Positions 45,220 through 53,244 of a stretch of 53,244 nucleotides of DNA are shown piece after piece. Origin of the DNA: an uncultured Acetatifactor sp. (lineage in GTDB: Bacteria; Bacillota; Clostridia; Lachnospirales; Lachnospiraceae); the NCBI GenBank assembly GCA_947625255.1, contig CANQNT010000021.1, positions 1 to 53,244 on the forward strand. Direction: 5' to 3'. Below the pieces are notes generated by a model, which was given only the letters and a program-made list of their open reading frames with translations, ran no database searches and was not told the origin of the DNA. How positions within the stretch are numbered: position 1 is the stretch's first letter; each line of letters begins with the position of its first letter. The translations under genes were made by a program, and so were the position numbers.

Positions 45220-48200
45220 TCAATCATTCTTTAGCGTGGCATCTAAAAGAGCCTCTTCCTCAGATTCCCCTTCGCCGGATTCCTCATCCTCATCAGGAGA
45301 ATTCTCATCAAAAGAATCCTCTTCAGAAGAATCCCCTTCTGACTCATCATATTCTTCCTCGCCTTCAGCGGAATCCTCTTCTTCCGGAGCATCCTCGTAC
45401 TCTTCGGATGTCTTGTCTTCCTCGGGTTCTTCTCCGAACGTAATCTCGTCCGAATCATCAAACTCCTCAAAAGTAACTTCATCCTGCTCGGTACTCAGTC
45501 TCGTACTCCGATATCTCTCCATACCGGTTCCGGCAGGAATCGGCTTACCAATGATCACGTTCTCCTTCAGTCCGATCAAAGGATCGACCTTTCCCTTGAT
45601 GGCCGCCTCCGTCAAAACCTTGGTCGTTTCCTGGAAAGAAGCTGCCGACAAGAAAGAGTCCGTGGCCAGGGCGGCCTTGGTGATGCCCAACATAACCTGC
45701 TTGCCCTCTGCGGGTTCAAGGCCCTGGGCAATCAGCTCTTCGTTCTTGTCTTCATATTTTAATACATCTACCAACGTACCCGGAAGGAAATCGGAATCTC
45801 CGTTCTTTTCAATACGGACTTTCTTCAGCATCTGGCGCACGATGACTTCAATATGCTTATCGGCGATATCCACACCTTGCAGACGGTAAACTCTTTGTAC
45901 CTCGCGGAGCATATAATCCTGTACGGCCCGGATGCCCTTGATCTTCAACAGATCATGAGGATTCACGCTGCCCTCAGTCAGTTCATCACCGGCCTCCAGC
46001 TCCTGACCGTCAACAATCTTGATACGGGAACCGTAAGGGATCAGGTACGTCTTGCTCTCCCCGGTTTCCTCATTGGTGATTATGACCTCACGCTTCTTCT
46101 TGGTATCGCGAATCTCCGCCTTGCCGGCGAATTCCGCGATAATGGCAAGTCCCTTGGGCTTTCTTGCCTCGAACAGCTCCTCTACACGAGGAAGACCCTG
46201 CGTGATATCATCGCCCGCCACACCGCCAGTATGGAAAGTACGCATCGTCAGCTGTGTACCGGGTTCACCGATAGACTGCGCCGCGATAATACCAACCGCT
46301 TCTCCTACCTGCACCGCTTCACCCGTAGCCATGTTGGCTCCGTAGCACTTGGAGCAGATACCATTCTGGGAACGGCAGGTTAATATGGTACGAATCTTCA
46401 CCGCCTCAATGGGTTCGCCCTTTTCATTCACACCAACAGTCAGAATCTTATTGGCTCTGCTGGGTGTGATCATGTGATTCTTCTTCACGATGATGTTGCC
46501 GTCACGGTCCTTGATATCCTCACAGGCGTATCTTCTCTGAATACGATCCTTCAGACTCTCGATCACTTCTTTTCCATCGATAAACGCCCGAACTGTCATA
46601 CCGGGAATCGGAGCATCCTCAGGTCTGCCTTCACAGCAGTCTACTTCACGGATGATCAGTTCCTGAGACACATCCACCATTCGTCTGGTCAGATAACCGG
46701 AGTCAGCGGTACGCAGAGCCGTATCGGACAGACCTTTACGGGCTCCATGGGCGGACATGAAGTATTCCAGAACGTCCAGTCCCTCACGGAAGTTGGACTT
46801 GATGGGCAACTCAATGGTACGACCGGTCGTATCCGCCATCAGTCCGCGCATACCGGCCAACTGCTTAATCTGCTGATTGGAACCGCGGGCTCCGGAATCA
46901 GCCATCATGAAGATATTGTTATATTTATCCAGACCCGCCAGCAAGACGTCAGTCAGTTCCTTATCCGTCTCATTCCAAGTCTCAACCACGGCACGGTATC
47001 TCTCCTCCTCCGTGATCAGACCACGACGGAAGTTGGCCGCAATCCTATCTACGGTGGCCTGGGCAGCCGCAAGCATCTCAGGCTTACGTGCCGGCACGGT
47101 CATATCGGAAATGGACACACTCATTGCGGCCCTGGTAGAATACTTATAACCAATGGCCTTTACATCGTCCAGCACTTCGGCCGTTCTGGAAGCGCCATGG
47201 GTATTGATGACTCTTTCCAGAATTTGCTTTAACTCTTTTCTGGTTACATGGAAATCCACTTCCAGCTTCAGCCGGTTCTCCGGCAGGCTCCTGTCCACAT
47301 AACCCAGGTCCTGAGGCAAAATCTCGTTGAACAAGAAACGTCCCAATGTGGATTCTACATTGCCGGTGACCACCTCTCCGTCCGGCATCGTCTTGGACAC
47401 CCGCACAGTAATCCTGGAGTGCAGCGTACAGGCCTGGTTCTCATAAGCGAGAATGGCTTCGTTCACACTCTTGAAGAACTTATGCTCTCCAACGGAATTG
47501 GGTCTTTCCTGGGTCAGATAATAGATTCCCAAAACCATATCCTGGGACGGGACCGCCACCGGACCGCCATCGGAAGGCTTCAGCAAATTGTTGGGAGACA
47601 GCAGCAGGAAACGGCACTCCGCCTGCGCCTCCACGGAAAGCGGAAGATGCACGGCCATCTGGTCGCCATCAAAGTCCGCGTTAAACGCCGTACACACCAG
47701 AGGATGCAGCTTGATTGCCTTACCCTCTACCAGAATCGGCTCAAATGCCTGGATTCCCAGTCTATGCAGTGTAGGAGCACGGTTCAGCATAACGGGATGC
47801 TCCTTGATAACCTCTTCCAACACGTCCCATACCTGAGTATCCAGTCTCTCCACCAGCTTCTTAGCGTTCTTAATATTCTGGCTGATACCCTTGGCCACCA
47901 GTTCCTTCATAACAAAAGGCTTGAATAACTCAATAGCCATCTCCTTTGGCAGACCGCACTGATAAATTTTCAGCTCCGGTCCCACCACGATAACGGAACG
48001 CCCGGAATAATCCACACGTTTCCCCAACAGATTCTGACGAAAACGTCCGGATTTTCCCTTTAACATATCGGAAAGAGACTTCAACGCACGGTTGCCGGGT
48101 CCGGTTACCGGCCGGCCTCTTCTGCCGTTGTCAATCAGGGCATCAACGGCCTCCTGGAGCATTCTCTTCTCATTACGCACAATGATGTCAGGTGCGCCCA

Positions 48201-49041
48201 GCTCCAACAGTCTCTTCAAACGGTTATTTCTATTAATAATCCTGCGGTACAGATCGTTCAGGTCAGAGGTTGCAAAACGTCCGCCGTCCAACTGCACCAT
48301 GGGACGCAGATCGGGAGGAATGACCGGGATGACATCCATGACCATCCACTCGGGACGGTTGCCGGACTCATGAAAAGCCTCCACCACTTCCAATCTTTTG
48401 ATAATACGGGCACGTTTCTGGCCGGAAGAATCGCGAAGCCCGGCTTTCAGTTCCTCAGACTCCTTTTCCAAATCAATTGCCACCAGCAGCTCCTTGATGG
48501 CCTCCGCACCCATTCCCACACGGAACTTATTGCCCCACTGCTCTCTCGCGTCCTGATACTCTCTCTCGGAAAGAATCTGCTTATAATCCAGATTGGTTTC
48601 TCCGGGATCCAACACTATATAGGAAGCAAAATACAAAACTTTCTCCAACACTCTGGGAGACAGATCCAGAATCAGTCCCATACGGCTGGGAATTCCCTTG
48701 AAATACCAAATATGGGAAACGGGAGCCGCTAACTCAATATGGCCCATACGCTCTCTGCGAACACTGGACTTTGTGACCTCCACGCCGCATCTGTCACAAA
48801 TGGTACCCTTGTATCTGACCTTTTTATACTTACCGCAATGACATTCCCAGTCCTTGCTGGGACCGAAAATCCTCTCACAATACAAGCCGTCTCTCTCCGG
48901 TTTCAAAGTTCTATAGTTGATCGTCTCCGGCTTCAAAACCTCGCCGTGGGACCACTCACGGATTTTATCCGGTGAAGCCAGCCCTATCTTGATGGAATCA
49001 AATGTCATCTGTTGCGTTGCTTCATTCTTTGTTTCAGGCAT
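45220..49041 (-). CDS. rpoC: RNA polymerase beta' subunit with a long acidic tail
   Basis: A 1273-aa catalytic subunit. The zinc ribbon [20 protein letters not shown] (near residue 68), the catalytic [16 protein letters not shown] (near 450, three Asp binding Mg2+), the bridge-helix/trigger-loop region around [19 protein letters not shown], and the second zinc site ([13 protein letters not shown]) are present. The last 90 residues or so are almost all Glu, Asp and Ser, beyond the normal end of the core. It begins 20 bases after rpoB and ends at a strong terminator. Confidence 0.98.
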   Translation of the reverse strand: MPETKNEATQQMTFDSIKIGLASPDKIREWSHGEVLKPETINYRTLKPERDGLYCERIFGPSKDWECHCGKYKKVRYKGTICDRCGVEVTKSSVRRERMGHIELAAPVSHIWYFKGIPSRMGLILDLSPRVLEKVLYFASYIVLDPGETNLDYKQILSEREYQDAREQWGNKFRVGMGAEAIKELLVAIDLEKESEELKAGLRDSSGQKRARIIKRLEVVEAFHESGNRPEWMVMDVIPVIPPDLRPMVQLDGGRFATSDLNDLYRRIINRNNRLKRLLELGAPDIIVRNEKRMLQEAVDALIDNGRRGRPVTGPGNRALKSLSDMLKGKSGRFRQNLLGKRVDYSGRSVIVVGPELKIYQCGLPKEMAIELFKPFVMKELVAKGISQNIKNAKKLVERLDTQVWDVLEEVIKEHPVMLNRAPTLHRLGIQAFEPILVEGKAIKLHPLVCTAFNADFDGDQMAVHLPLSVEAQAECRFLLLSPNNLLKPSDGGPVAVPSQDMVLGIYYLTQERPNSVGEHKFFKSVNEAILAYENQACTLHSRITVRVSKTMPDGEVVTGNVESTLGRFLFNEILPQDLGYVDRSLPENRLKLEVDFHVTRKELKQILERVINTHGASRTAEVLDDVKAIGYKYSTRAAMSVSISDMTVPARKPEMLAAAQATVDRIAANFRRGLITEEERYRAVVETWNETDKELTDVLLAGLDKYNNIFMMADSGARGSNQQIKQLAGMRGLMADTTGRTIELPIKSNFREGLDVLEYFMSAHGARKGLSDTALRTADSGYLTRRMVDVSQELIIREVDCCEGRPEDAPIPGMTVRAFIDGKEVIESLKDRIQRRYACEDIKDRDGNIIVKKNHMITPSRANKILTVGVNEKGEPIEAVKIRTILTCRSQNGICSKCYGANMATGEAVQVGEAVGIIAAQSIGEPGTQLTMRTFHTGGVAGDDITQGLPRVEELFEARKPKGLAIIAEFAGKAEIRDTKKKREVIITNEETGESKTYLIPYGSRIKIVDGQELEAGDELTEGSVNPHDLLKIKGIRAVQDYMLREVQRVYRLQGVDIADKHIEVIVRQMLKKVRIEKNGDSDFLPGTLVDVLKYEDKNEELIAQGLEPAEGKQVMLGITKAALATDSFLSAASFQETTKVLTEAAIKGKVDPLIGLKENVIIGKPIPAGTGMERYRSTRLSTEQDEVTFEEFDDSDEITFGEEPEEDKTSEEYEDAPEEEDSAEGEEEYDESEGDSSEEDSFDENSPDEDEESGEGESEEEALLDATLKND

Positions 49042-49061
49042 TTACGGCACTCCCTTTCCTT

Positions 49062-52000
49062 CTAGAATTCGTCATCGTCACCATCAAAAACATCATCGAT
49101 ATAATCGTCATCCTCGCCTTCAAAGTCATCATCGTCGGTGTTGACCAGCTCGCCGCTCTCCTCATCGAATTCCTGCTTCTGATAGCCCATAGCACCCAGA
49201 GACCCGCTATTATAATCCTCATCGTACTTGCGGTCGCCTTCCATCTCATAACGATAATCGGTGTCGCCGTAGTCGATGTTCTCTTTCAGTTCCACGACCT
49301 CGTCCCCATTGAGCATAACCACATCCAGTCCCAGGGCCTGCAGTTCTTTCAGCAGCACCTTAAAGGACTCAGGGATACCCGGCTCAGGGATATTGTCGCC
49401 TTTGATAATGGCCTCGTAGGTCTTAACACGTCCTACCACGTCATCCGATTTCACAGTCAGGATCTCCTGCAGGGTATAAGACGCGCCATAAGCCTCCAGG
49501 GCCCAAACCTCCATTTCTCCAAAACGCTGTCCTCCAAACTGTGCCTTACCGCCCAGAGGCTGCTGCGTTACCAGGGAGTATGGGCCGGTGGAACGGGCAT
49601 GAATCTTATCGTCCACCAGATGATGCAGCTTCAAATAGTGCATATGGCCAATGGTAACGGGACTGTCAAAGAACTCACCGGTACGGCCATCGCGCAGACG
49701 CACTCTTCCGTCACGAGAAATGGGAACCCCTTTCCAAACCTCTCTGTGATCTCTATTTTCATACAAATAATCCATTACTTCCGGAAGCAGTTCTTCCTTA
49801 TGCTTCGCCTCAAAGGTCTCCCAATCCAGATTCACATAATCGTTCGCCAGATCCAGGGTATCCATGATATCCGTCTCGTTCGCGCCATCGAACACAGGCG
49901 TAGCCACATTAAAGCCCAGCGCCTTGGCCGCCAGGGACAAATGAATCTCCAATACCTGTCCGATGTTCATACGGGAAGGCACACCCAGAGGATTCAACAC
50001 GATGTCCAAAGGACGTCCGTTCGGCAGATAAGGCATATCCTCCACTGGCAGCACGCGGGAAACCACACCCTTGTTGCCGTGACGGCCGGCCATCTTGTCG
50101 CCCACGCTGATTTTTCTCTTCTGAGCAATATAAATACGAACCGCCTGATTAACTCCAGGGGATAATTCGTCACAATTTTCTCTAGTGAAGACTTTGGCAT
50201 CCACGACGATACCGTACTCACCATGAGGCACCTTAAGGGAGGTATCCCTCACTTCTCTTGCTTTTTCACCAAAAATGGCGCGAAGCAGTCTCTCTTCCGC
50301 AGTCAGTTCAGTCTCCCCCTTAGGGGTTACCTTACCAACCAAAATGTCACCGGCACGCACCTCCGCGCCGATACGGATAATACCTCTCTCATCCAAATCC
50401 TTAAGAGCGTCATCGCCCACGCCCGGCACATCCCTGGTAATTTCCTCAGGTCCCAGCTTGGTATCACGGGCTTCCGCCTCATATTCTTCAATGTGGACGG
50501 AAGTATAGACATCGTCCATGACCAATCTCTCACTCAGCAGAACGGCATCCTCATAGTTATAGCCTTCCCAGGTCATAAAACCAATCAGCGGATTCTTACC
50601 CAGGGCCAGCTCACCCTCGTCAGTGGAAGGGCCGTCCGCGATCACCTGACCCTCCGCCACACGGTCGCCCTTGAACACAATCGGCTTCTGGTTATAGCAG
50701 TTGGACTGGTTGCTTCTGGCAAACTTGGTCAGATGGAACTCTTCCTTCTCTCCATCATCATAGGTGACACGAATCGTGTCCGCGGATACATAAGTCACCG
50801 TACCTGCTTTTTTGGCAATCACACAGACACCGGAGTCAACAGCCGCCTTGACCTCCATACCGGTACCCACAACGGGGGCCTCTGTGGTCAAAAGGGGAAC
50901 CGCCTGACGCTGCATATTGGAACCCATCAGCGCACGATTGGCATCGTCATTCTCCAGAAACGGAATCAGAGCCGTTGCAACGGAGAACACCATCTTCGGG
51001 GACACGTCCATGAAGTCAAACATGGACTTGGGATATTCCTGCGTCTCATCACGATAACGTCCGGAAACGGAGTTACGTACGAAATGCCCCTCCGCATCCA
51101 GGGCCTCACTTGCCTGAGCCACATGAAAATTATCCTCTTCATCAGCGGTCATATAAACCACTTCATCCGTAACACGGGGATTTCTGGGATCGCTCTTGTC
51201 CACTTTACGGTAAGGGGCCTCTACGAAACCATACTCGTTGATTCTCGCATAACTTGCAAGAGAGTTGATCAGACCGATATTGGGGCCTTCAGGAGTCTCA
51301 ATGGGACACATTCTCCCATAATGGGAATAATGCACGTCACGCACCTCGAATCCGGCACGGTCTCTGGAAAGACCGCCGGGGCCCAGAGCGGACAAACGCC
51401 TCTTATGGGTCAGCTCTCCCAGGGGATTGTTTTGGTCCATGAACTGCGACAACTGTGAAGATCCGAAGAACTCCTTGACCGCCGCGGTCACGGGTTTAAT
51501 GTTGATCAGGGACTGCGGGGAAATATCCTCCGCGTCATGAGTAGTCATACGCTCTCTGACCACTCTCTCCATTCTGGACAAGCCAATGCGGTACTGATTT
51601 TGCAGCAGCTCGCCCACCGCGCGGATACGTCTGTTGCCCAGATGATCGATATCGTCATCGTTGCCAAGGCCGTACTCCAGATGCATATTATAGTTAATGG
51701 AAGCAATAATATCTTCCTTGGTTATGTGCTTCGGAACCAGCTCATGCGCGTTCTTCTTCAGTGCCTCCGCCAGCTTCTCGCTGTCATCGCCGTATTCATC
51801 CAGAATCTGCTTCAGCAAAGGATAATAAACTTTCTCATGAATACCGAACTCCTTGGGATCGCAATCCACGAAGCTTGTCAAATCAACCATCAGATTGGAC
51901 AAAACCTTGACCTTTTTCTCCTCTGTCTGAATGTAGACAAAAGGAACCGCGGCGTTCTGGATGGCATCCGCCAGTTCAAGAGTCACCTTCGTACCGGCAG

Positions 52001-52925
52001 CGGCCAAAATCTCCCCCGTATTCGGGTCTACCACGTCCGCGGCAAGCGCGAAACCGCGAATTCTTCTTCTCAGAGAAAGCTTCTTGTTAAATTTATATCT
52101 TCCGACCTTGGCAAGATCATACCTGCGGGGGTCGAAAAACATGGCATTGATCAGGCTCTCAGCGCTTTCCACGCTTAAAGGCTCCCCGGGACGAATCTTT
52201 TTATACAACTCTAACAGACCCTCCTGATAATTTTCAGCAGTGTCCTTGGTAAAACTGGCTTCGATCTTGGGCTCATCACCAAACAACTCACGAATCTCAT
52301 CATTGGTCCCAATACCCAGCGCACGGATCAGGACGGTAATCGGCACCTTTCTGGTTCTGTCTACGCGGACATAGAACACATCGTTAGAGTCCGTTTCATA
52401 TTCCAGCCAGGCTCCTCTATTCGGGATGACAGTGCAGGAAAACAGTCTCTTACCGATCTTATCGTGTCCAATGGCATAATAAATGCCCGGGGAACGAACC
52501 AGCTGGCTGACAATAACGCGCTCCGCACCGTTAATGACGAACGTACCCGTCTCGGTCATCAAAGGCAGATCGCCCATGAAAATCTCATGTTCGCTGATCT
52601 CCTCTTTTTCTTTATTATATAAGCGAACTTTCACTTTCAAGGGGGCAGCATAGGTCGCATCTCTCTCTTTGCACTCTTCAATGGAATATTTCCGCTCATC
52701 CTTGCAAAGCTCAAATCCCACGAAATCCAAGCTCAAAGAGCCGCTGTAGTCTGCGATCGGAGAGATATCGTCAAAAGCTTCTTTTAAACCTTCGTCTAAA
52801 AACCACTGATAGGAATCCTTCTGGACTTCAATCAGGTTGGGCATCTCCAAAACTTCTTTTTGTCTCGAATAACTCATACGCATGTGCTTGCTGTTCGCAA
52901 TCGGACGTATTCTGTTTTTTTCCAT
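49062..52925 (-). CDS. rpoB: RNA polymerase beta subunit
   Basis: A 1287-aa subunit. The rifampicin region reads [14 protein letters not shown] and [14 protein letters not shown], with the Asp, His and Ser targets all wild type. Further landmarks are [38 protein letters not shown] and the C-terminal [24 protein letters not shown]. About 40 acidic residues ([12 protein letters not shown] and similar) extend the C terminus. The ATG at 52925 has GGGGTG eight bases before it; a GTG two codons upstream is possible. rplL is not within the window. Confidence 0.98.
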   Translation of the reverse strand: MEKNRIRPIANSKHMRMSYSRQKEVLEMPNLIEVQKDSYQWFLDEGLKEAFDDISPIADYSGSLSLDFVGFELCKDERKYSIEECKERDATYAAPLKVKVRLYNKEKEEISEHEIFMGDLPLMTETGTFVINGAERVIVSQLVRSPGIYYAIGHDKIGKRLFSCTVIPNRGAWLEYETDSNDVFYVRVDRTRKVPITVLIRALGIGTNDEIRELFGDEPKIEASFTKDTAENYQEGLLELYKKIRPGEPLSVESAESLINAMFFDPRRYDLAKVGRYKFNKKLSLRRRIRGFALAADVVDPNTGEILAAAGTKVTLELADAIQNAAVPFVYIQTEEKKVKVLSNLMVDLTSFVDCDPKEFGIHEKVYYPLLKQILDEYGDDSEKLAEALKKNAHELVPKHITKEDIIASINYNMHLEYGLGNDDDIDHLGNRRIRAVGELLQNQYRIGLSRMERVVRERMTTHDAEDISPQSLINIKPVTAAVKEFFGSSQLSQFMDQNNPLGELTHKRRLSALGPGGLSRDRAGFEVRDVHYSHYGRMCPIETPEGPNIGLINSLASYARINEYGFVEAPYRKVDKSDPRNPRVTDEVVYMTADEEDNFHVAQASEALDAEGHFVRNSVSGRYRDETQEYPKSMFDFMDVSPKMVFSVATALIPFLENDDANRALMGSNMQRQAVPLLTTEAPVVGTGMEVKAAVDSGVCVIAKKAGTVTYVSADTIRVTYDDGEKEEFHLTKFARSNQSNCYNQKPIVFKGDRVAEGQVIADGPSTDEGELALGKNPLIGFMTWEGYNYEDAVLLSERLVMDDVYTSVHIEEYEAEARDTKLGPEEITRDVPGVGDDALKDLDERGIIRIGAEVRAGDILVGKVTPKGETELTAEERLLRAIFGEKAREVRDTSLKVPHGEYGIVVDAKVFTRENCDELSPGVNQAVRIYIAQKRKISVGDKMAGRHGNKGVVSRVLPVEDMPYLPNGRPLDIVLNPLGVPSRMNIGQVLEIHLSLAAKALGFNVATPVFDGANETDIMDTLDLANDYVNLDWETFEAKHKEELLPEVMDYLYENRDHREVWKGVPISRDGRVRLRDGRTGEFFDSPVTIGHMHYLKLHHLVDDKIHARSTGPYSLVTQQPLGGKAQFGGQRFGEMEVWALEAYGASYTLQEILTVKSDDVVGRVKTYEAIIKGDNIPEPGIPESFKVLLKELQALGLDVVMLNGDEVVELKENIDYGDTDYRYEMEGDRKYDEDYNSGSLGAMGYQKQEFDEESGELVNTDDDDFEGEDDDYIDDVFDGDDDEF

Positions 52926-53026
52926 CGACACTTCACCCCGTTCTTTTTAATAAATCTATCTGCATCGGTATTTCAGACTACGGATAGCCATGAAATGGCA
53001 TACCTCCGCACAATAGTGCATCATTC

Positions 53027-53055
53027 ATACTAACACAAATTGGTAAACCAGTCAA
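53027..53055 (-). promoter_or_regulatory. rpoB promoter
   Basis: TTGACT (53055-53050), a 17-bp spacer and TAGTAT (53032-53027) on the minus strand, with transcription starting near 53020 and a leader of about 95 bases. Between here and the window end (53056-53244) I see no gene. That stretch holds a small ACCTC/GAGGT hairpin and a 10-base direct repeat (TCTTCCGTCG at 53174 and 53196). Confidence 0.7.
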
Positions 53056-53244
53056 GAAAAATTTGTGAAACTTAAGTGAAAAATATAAGTCATTTATGAT
53101 AATGTCTTAATAAATCACAAGAGAAAATGTCTCAAGTGTGGTAAACTTACCTCTGGAAACGGAGGTGGACCCGTCTTCCGTCGTAGTACTAGGATTCTTC
53201 CGTCGATTTTAAAGTAAAAATTCATTTATGGATCTCCTGTGTCC

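Noticed and set aside
49002..51458. Long plus-strand ORFs (387 and 411 codons) opposite rpoB
   Set aside because: They lie wholly antisense to rpoB, which has full family motifs, and their translations show no domain or ribosome-binding site.

Overview
The window reads as a chromosomal segment from a Firmicute of the Lachnospiraceae / Clostridium cluster XIVa type, probably a plant-glycan-using gut anaerobe. This is inferred from gene content, strong AGGAGG ribosome-binding sites, mixed ATG/GTG/TTG starts, sigma-A promoters with 17-bp spacers, and RpoB/RpoC with acidic C-terminal tails. No database search was possible; names rest on motifs and family knowledge.

Left part (1-11.3 kb): a DUF4143-type ATPase pseudogene is cut at its 3' end by what looks like the 5' end of a group II intron running off the window. 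Then come a calcium-type P-type ATPase, a decayed stretch with a frameshifted membrane protein, an HSL-type esterase, and a four-gene hexuronate operon (uxaA, uxaB, a LacI-family regulator, kdgK). That operon has a good promoter, two matching palindromic operators 116 bp apart, and a bidirectional terminator.

Arabinan/pectin cluster (11.3-18.6 kb, minus strand): GH51 arabinofuranosidase, two GH43 enzymes, a CvpA-like membrane protein, a frame-broken GH43 pseudogene and a GH105 unsaturated-uronyl hydrolase. With the hexuronate operon this gives pectin side-chain trimming, unsaturated-uronate release and conversion to KDPG.

Middle (18.7-28.1 kb): YbaK-type deacylase, a solitary sigma-like protein, and a purine block. 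The block holds a three-subunit xanthine-dehydrogenase-type molybdoenzyme translationally coupled and followed by xpt, a divergent MocA/MobA-like nucleotidyltransferase, and an NCS2 xanthine/uracil permease whose -35 box lies in an inverted repeat. A membrane-anchored DUF4015 glycoside hydrolase-like protein follows.

Queuosine block (28.2-32.0 kb, minus): queT-queF-queC, then a 2,3-BPG-independent phosphoglycerate mutase with an unusual basic tail. queT has its own promoter and a roughly 137-nt leader that can fold into a three-way junction, a good candidate for a preQ1-type or new riboswitch. Next come an alpha/beta hydrolase, a graveyard (32.9-34.1 kb) with an ADP-ribosyltransferase-like pseudogene plus a small partner and a tag (3-methyladenine glycosylase) pseudogene, and an ABC exporter pair.

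Right part (35.8-53.2 kb, minus): tuf, fusA, rpsG and rpsL, then rpoC and rpoB. The usual rpoBC-rpsL junction is split by rfbD and a BlaI/BlaR1-like pair whose receptor lacks an obvious penicillin-binding domain. rpoC has its own terminator, and blaI, rpsL, tuf and rpoB each have a recognisable promoter. No tRNA, rRNA, CRISPR array or intact insertion sequence was seen.
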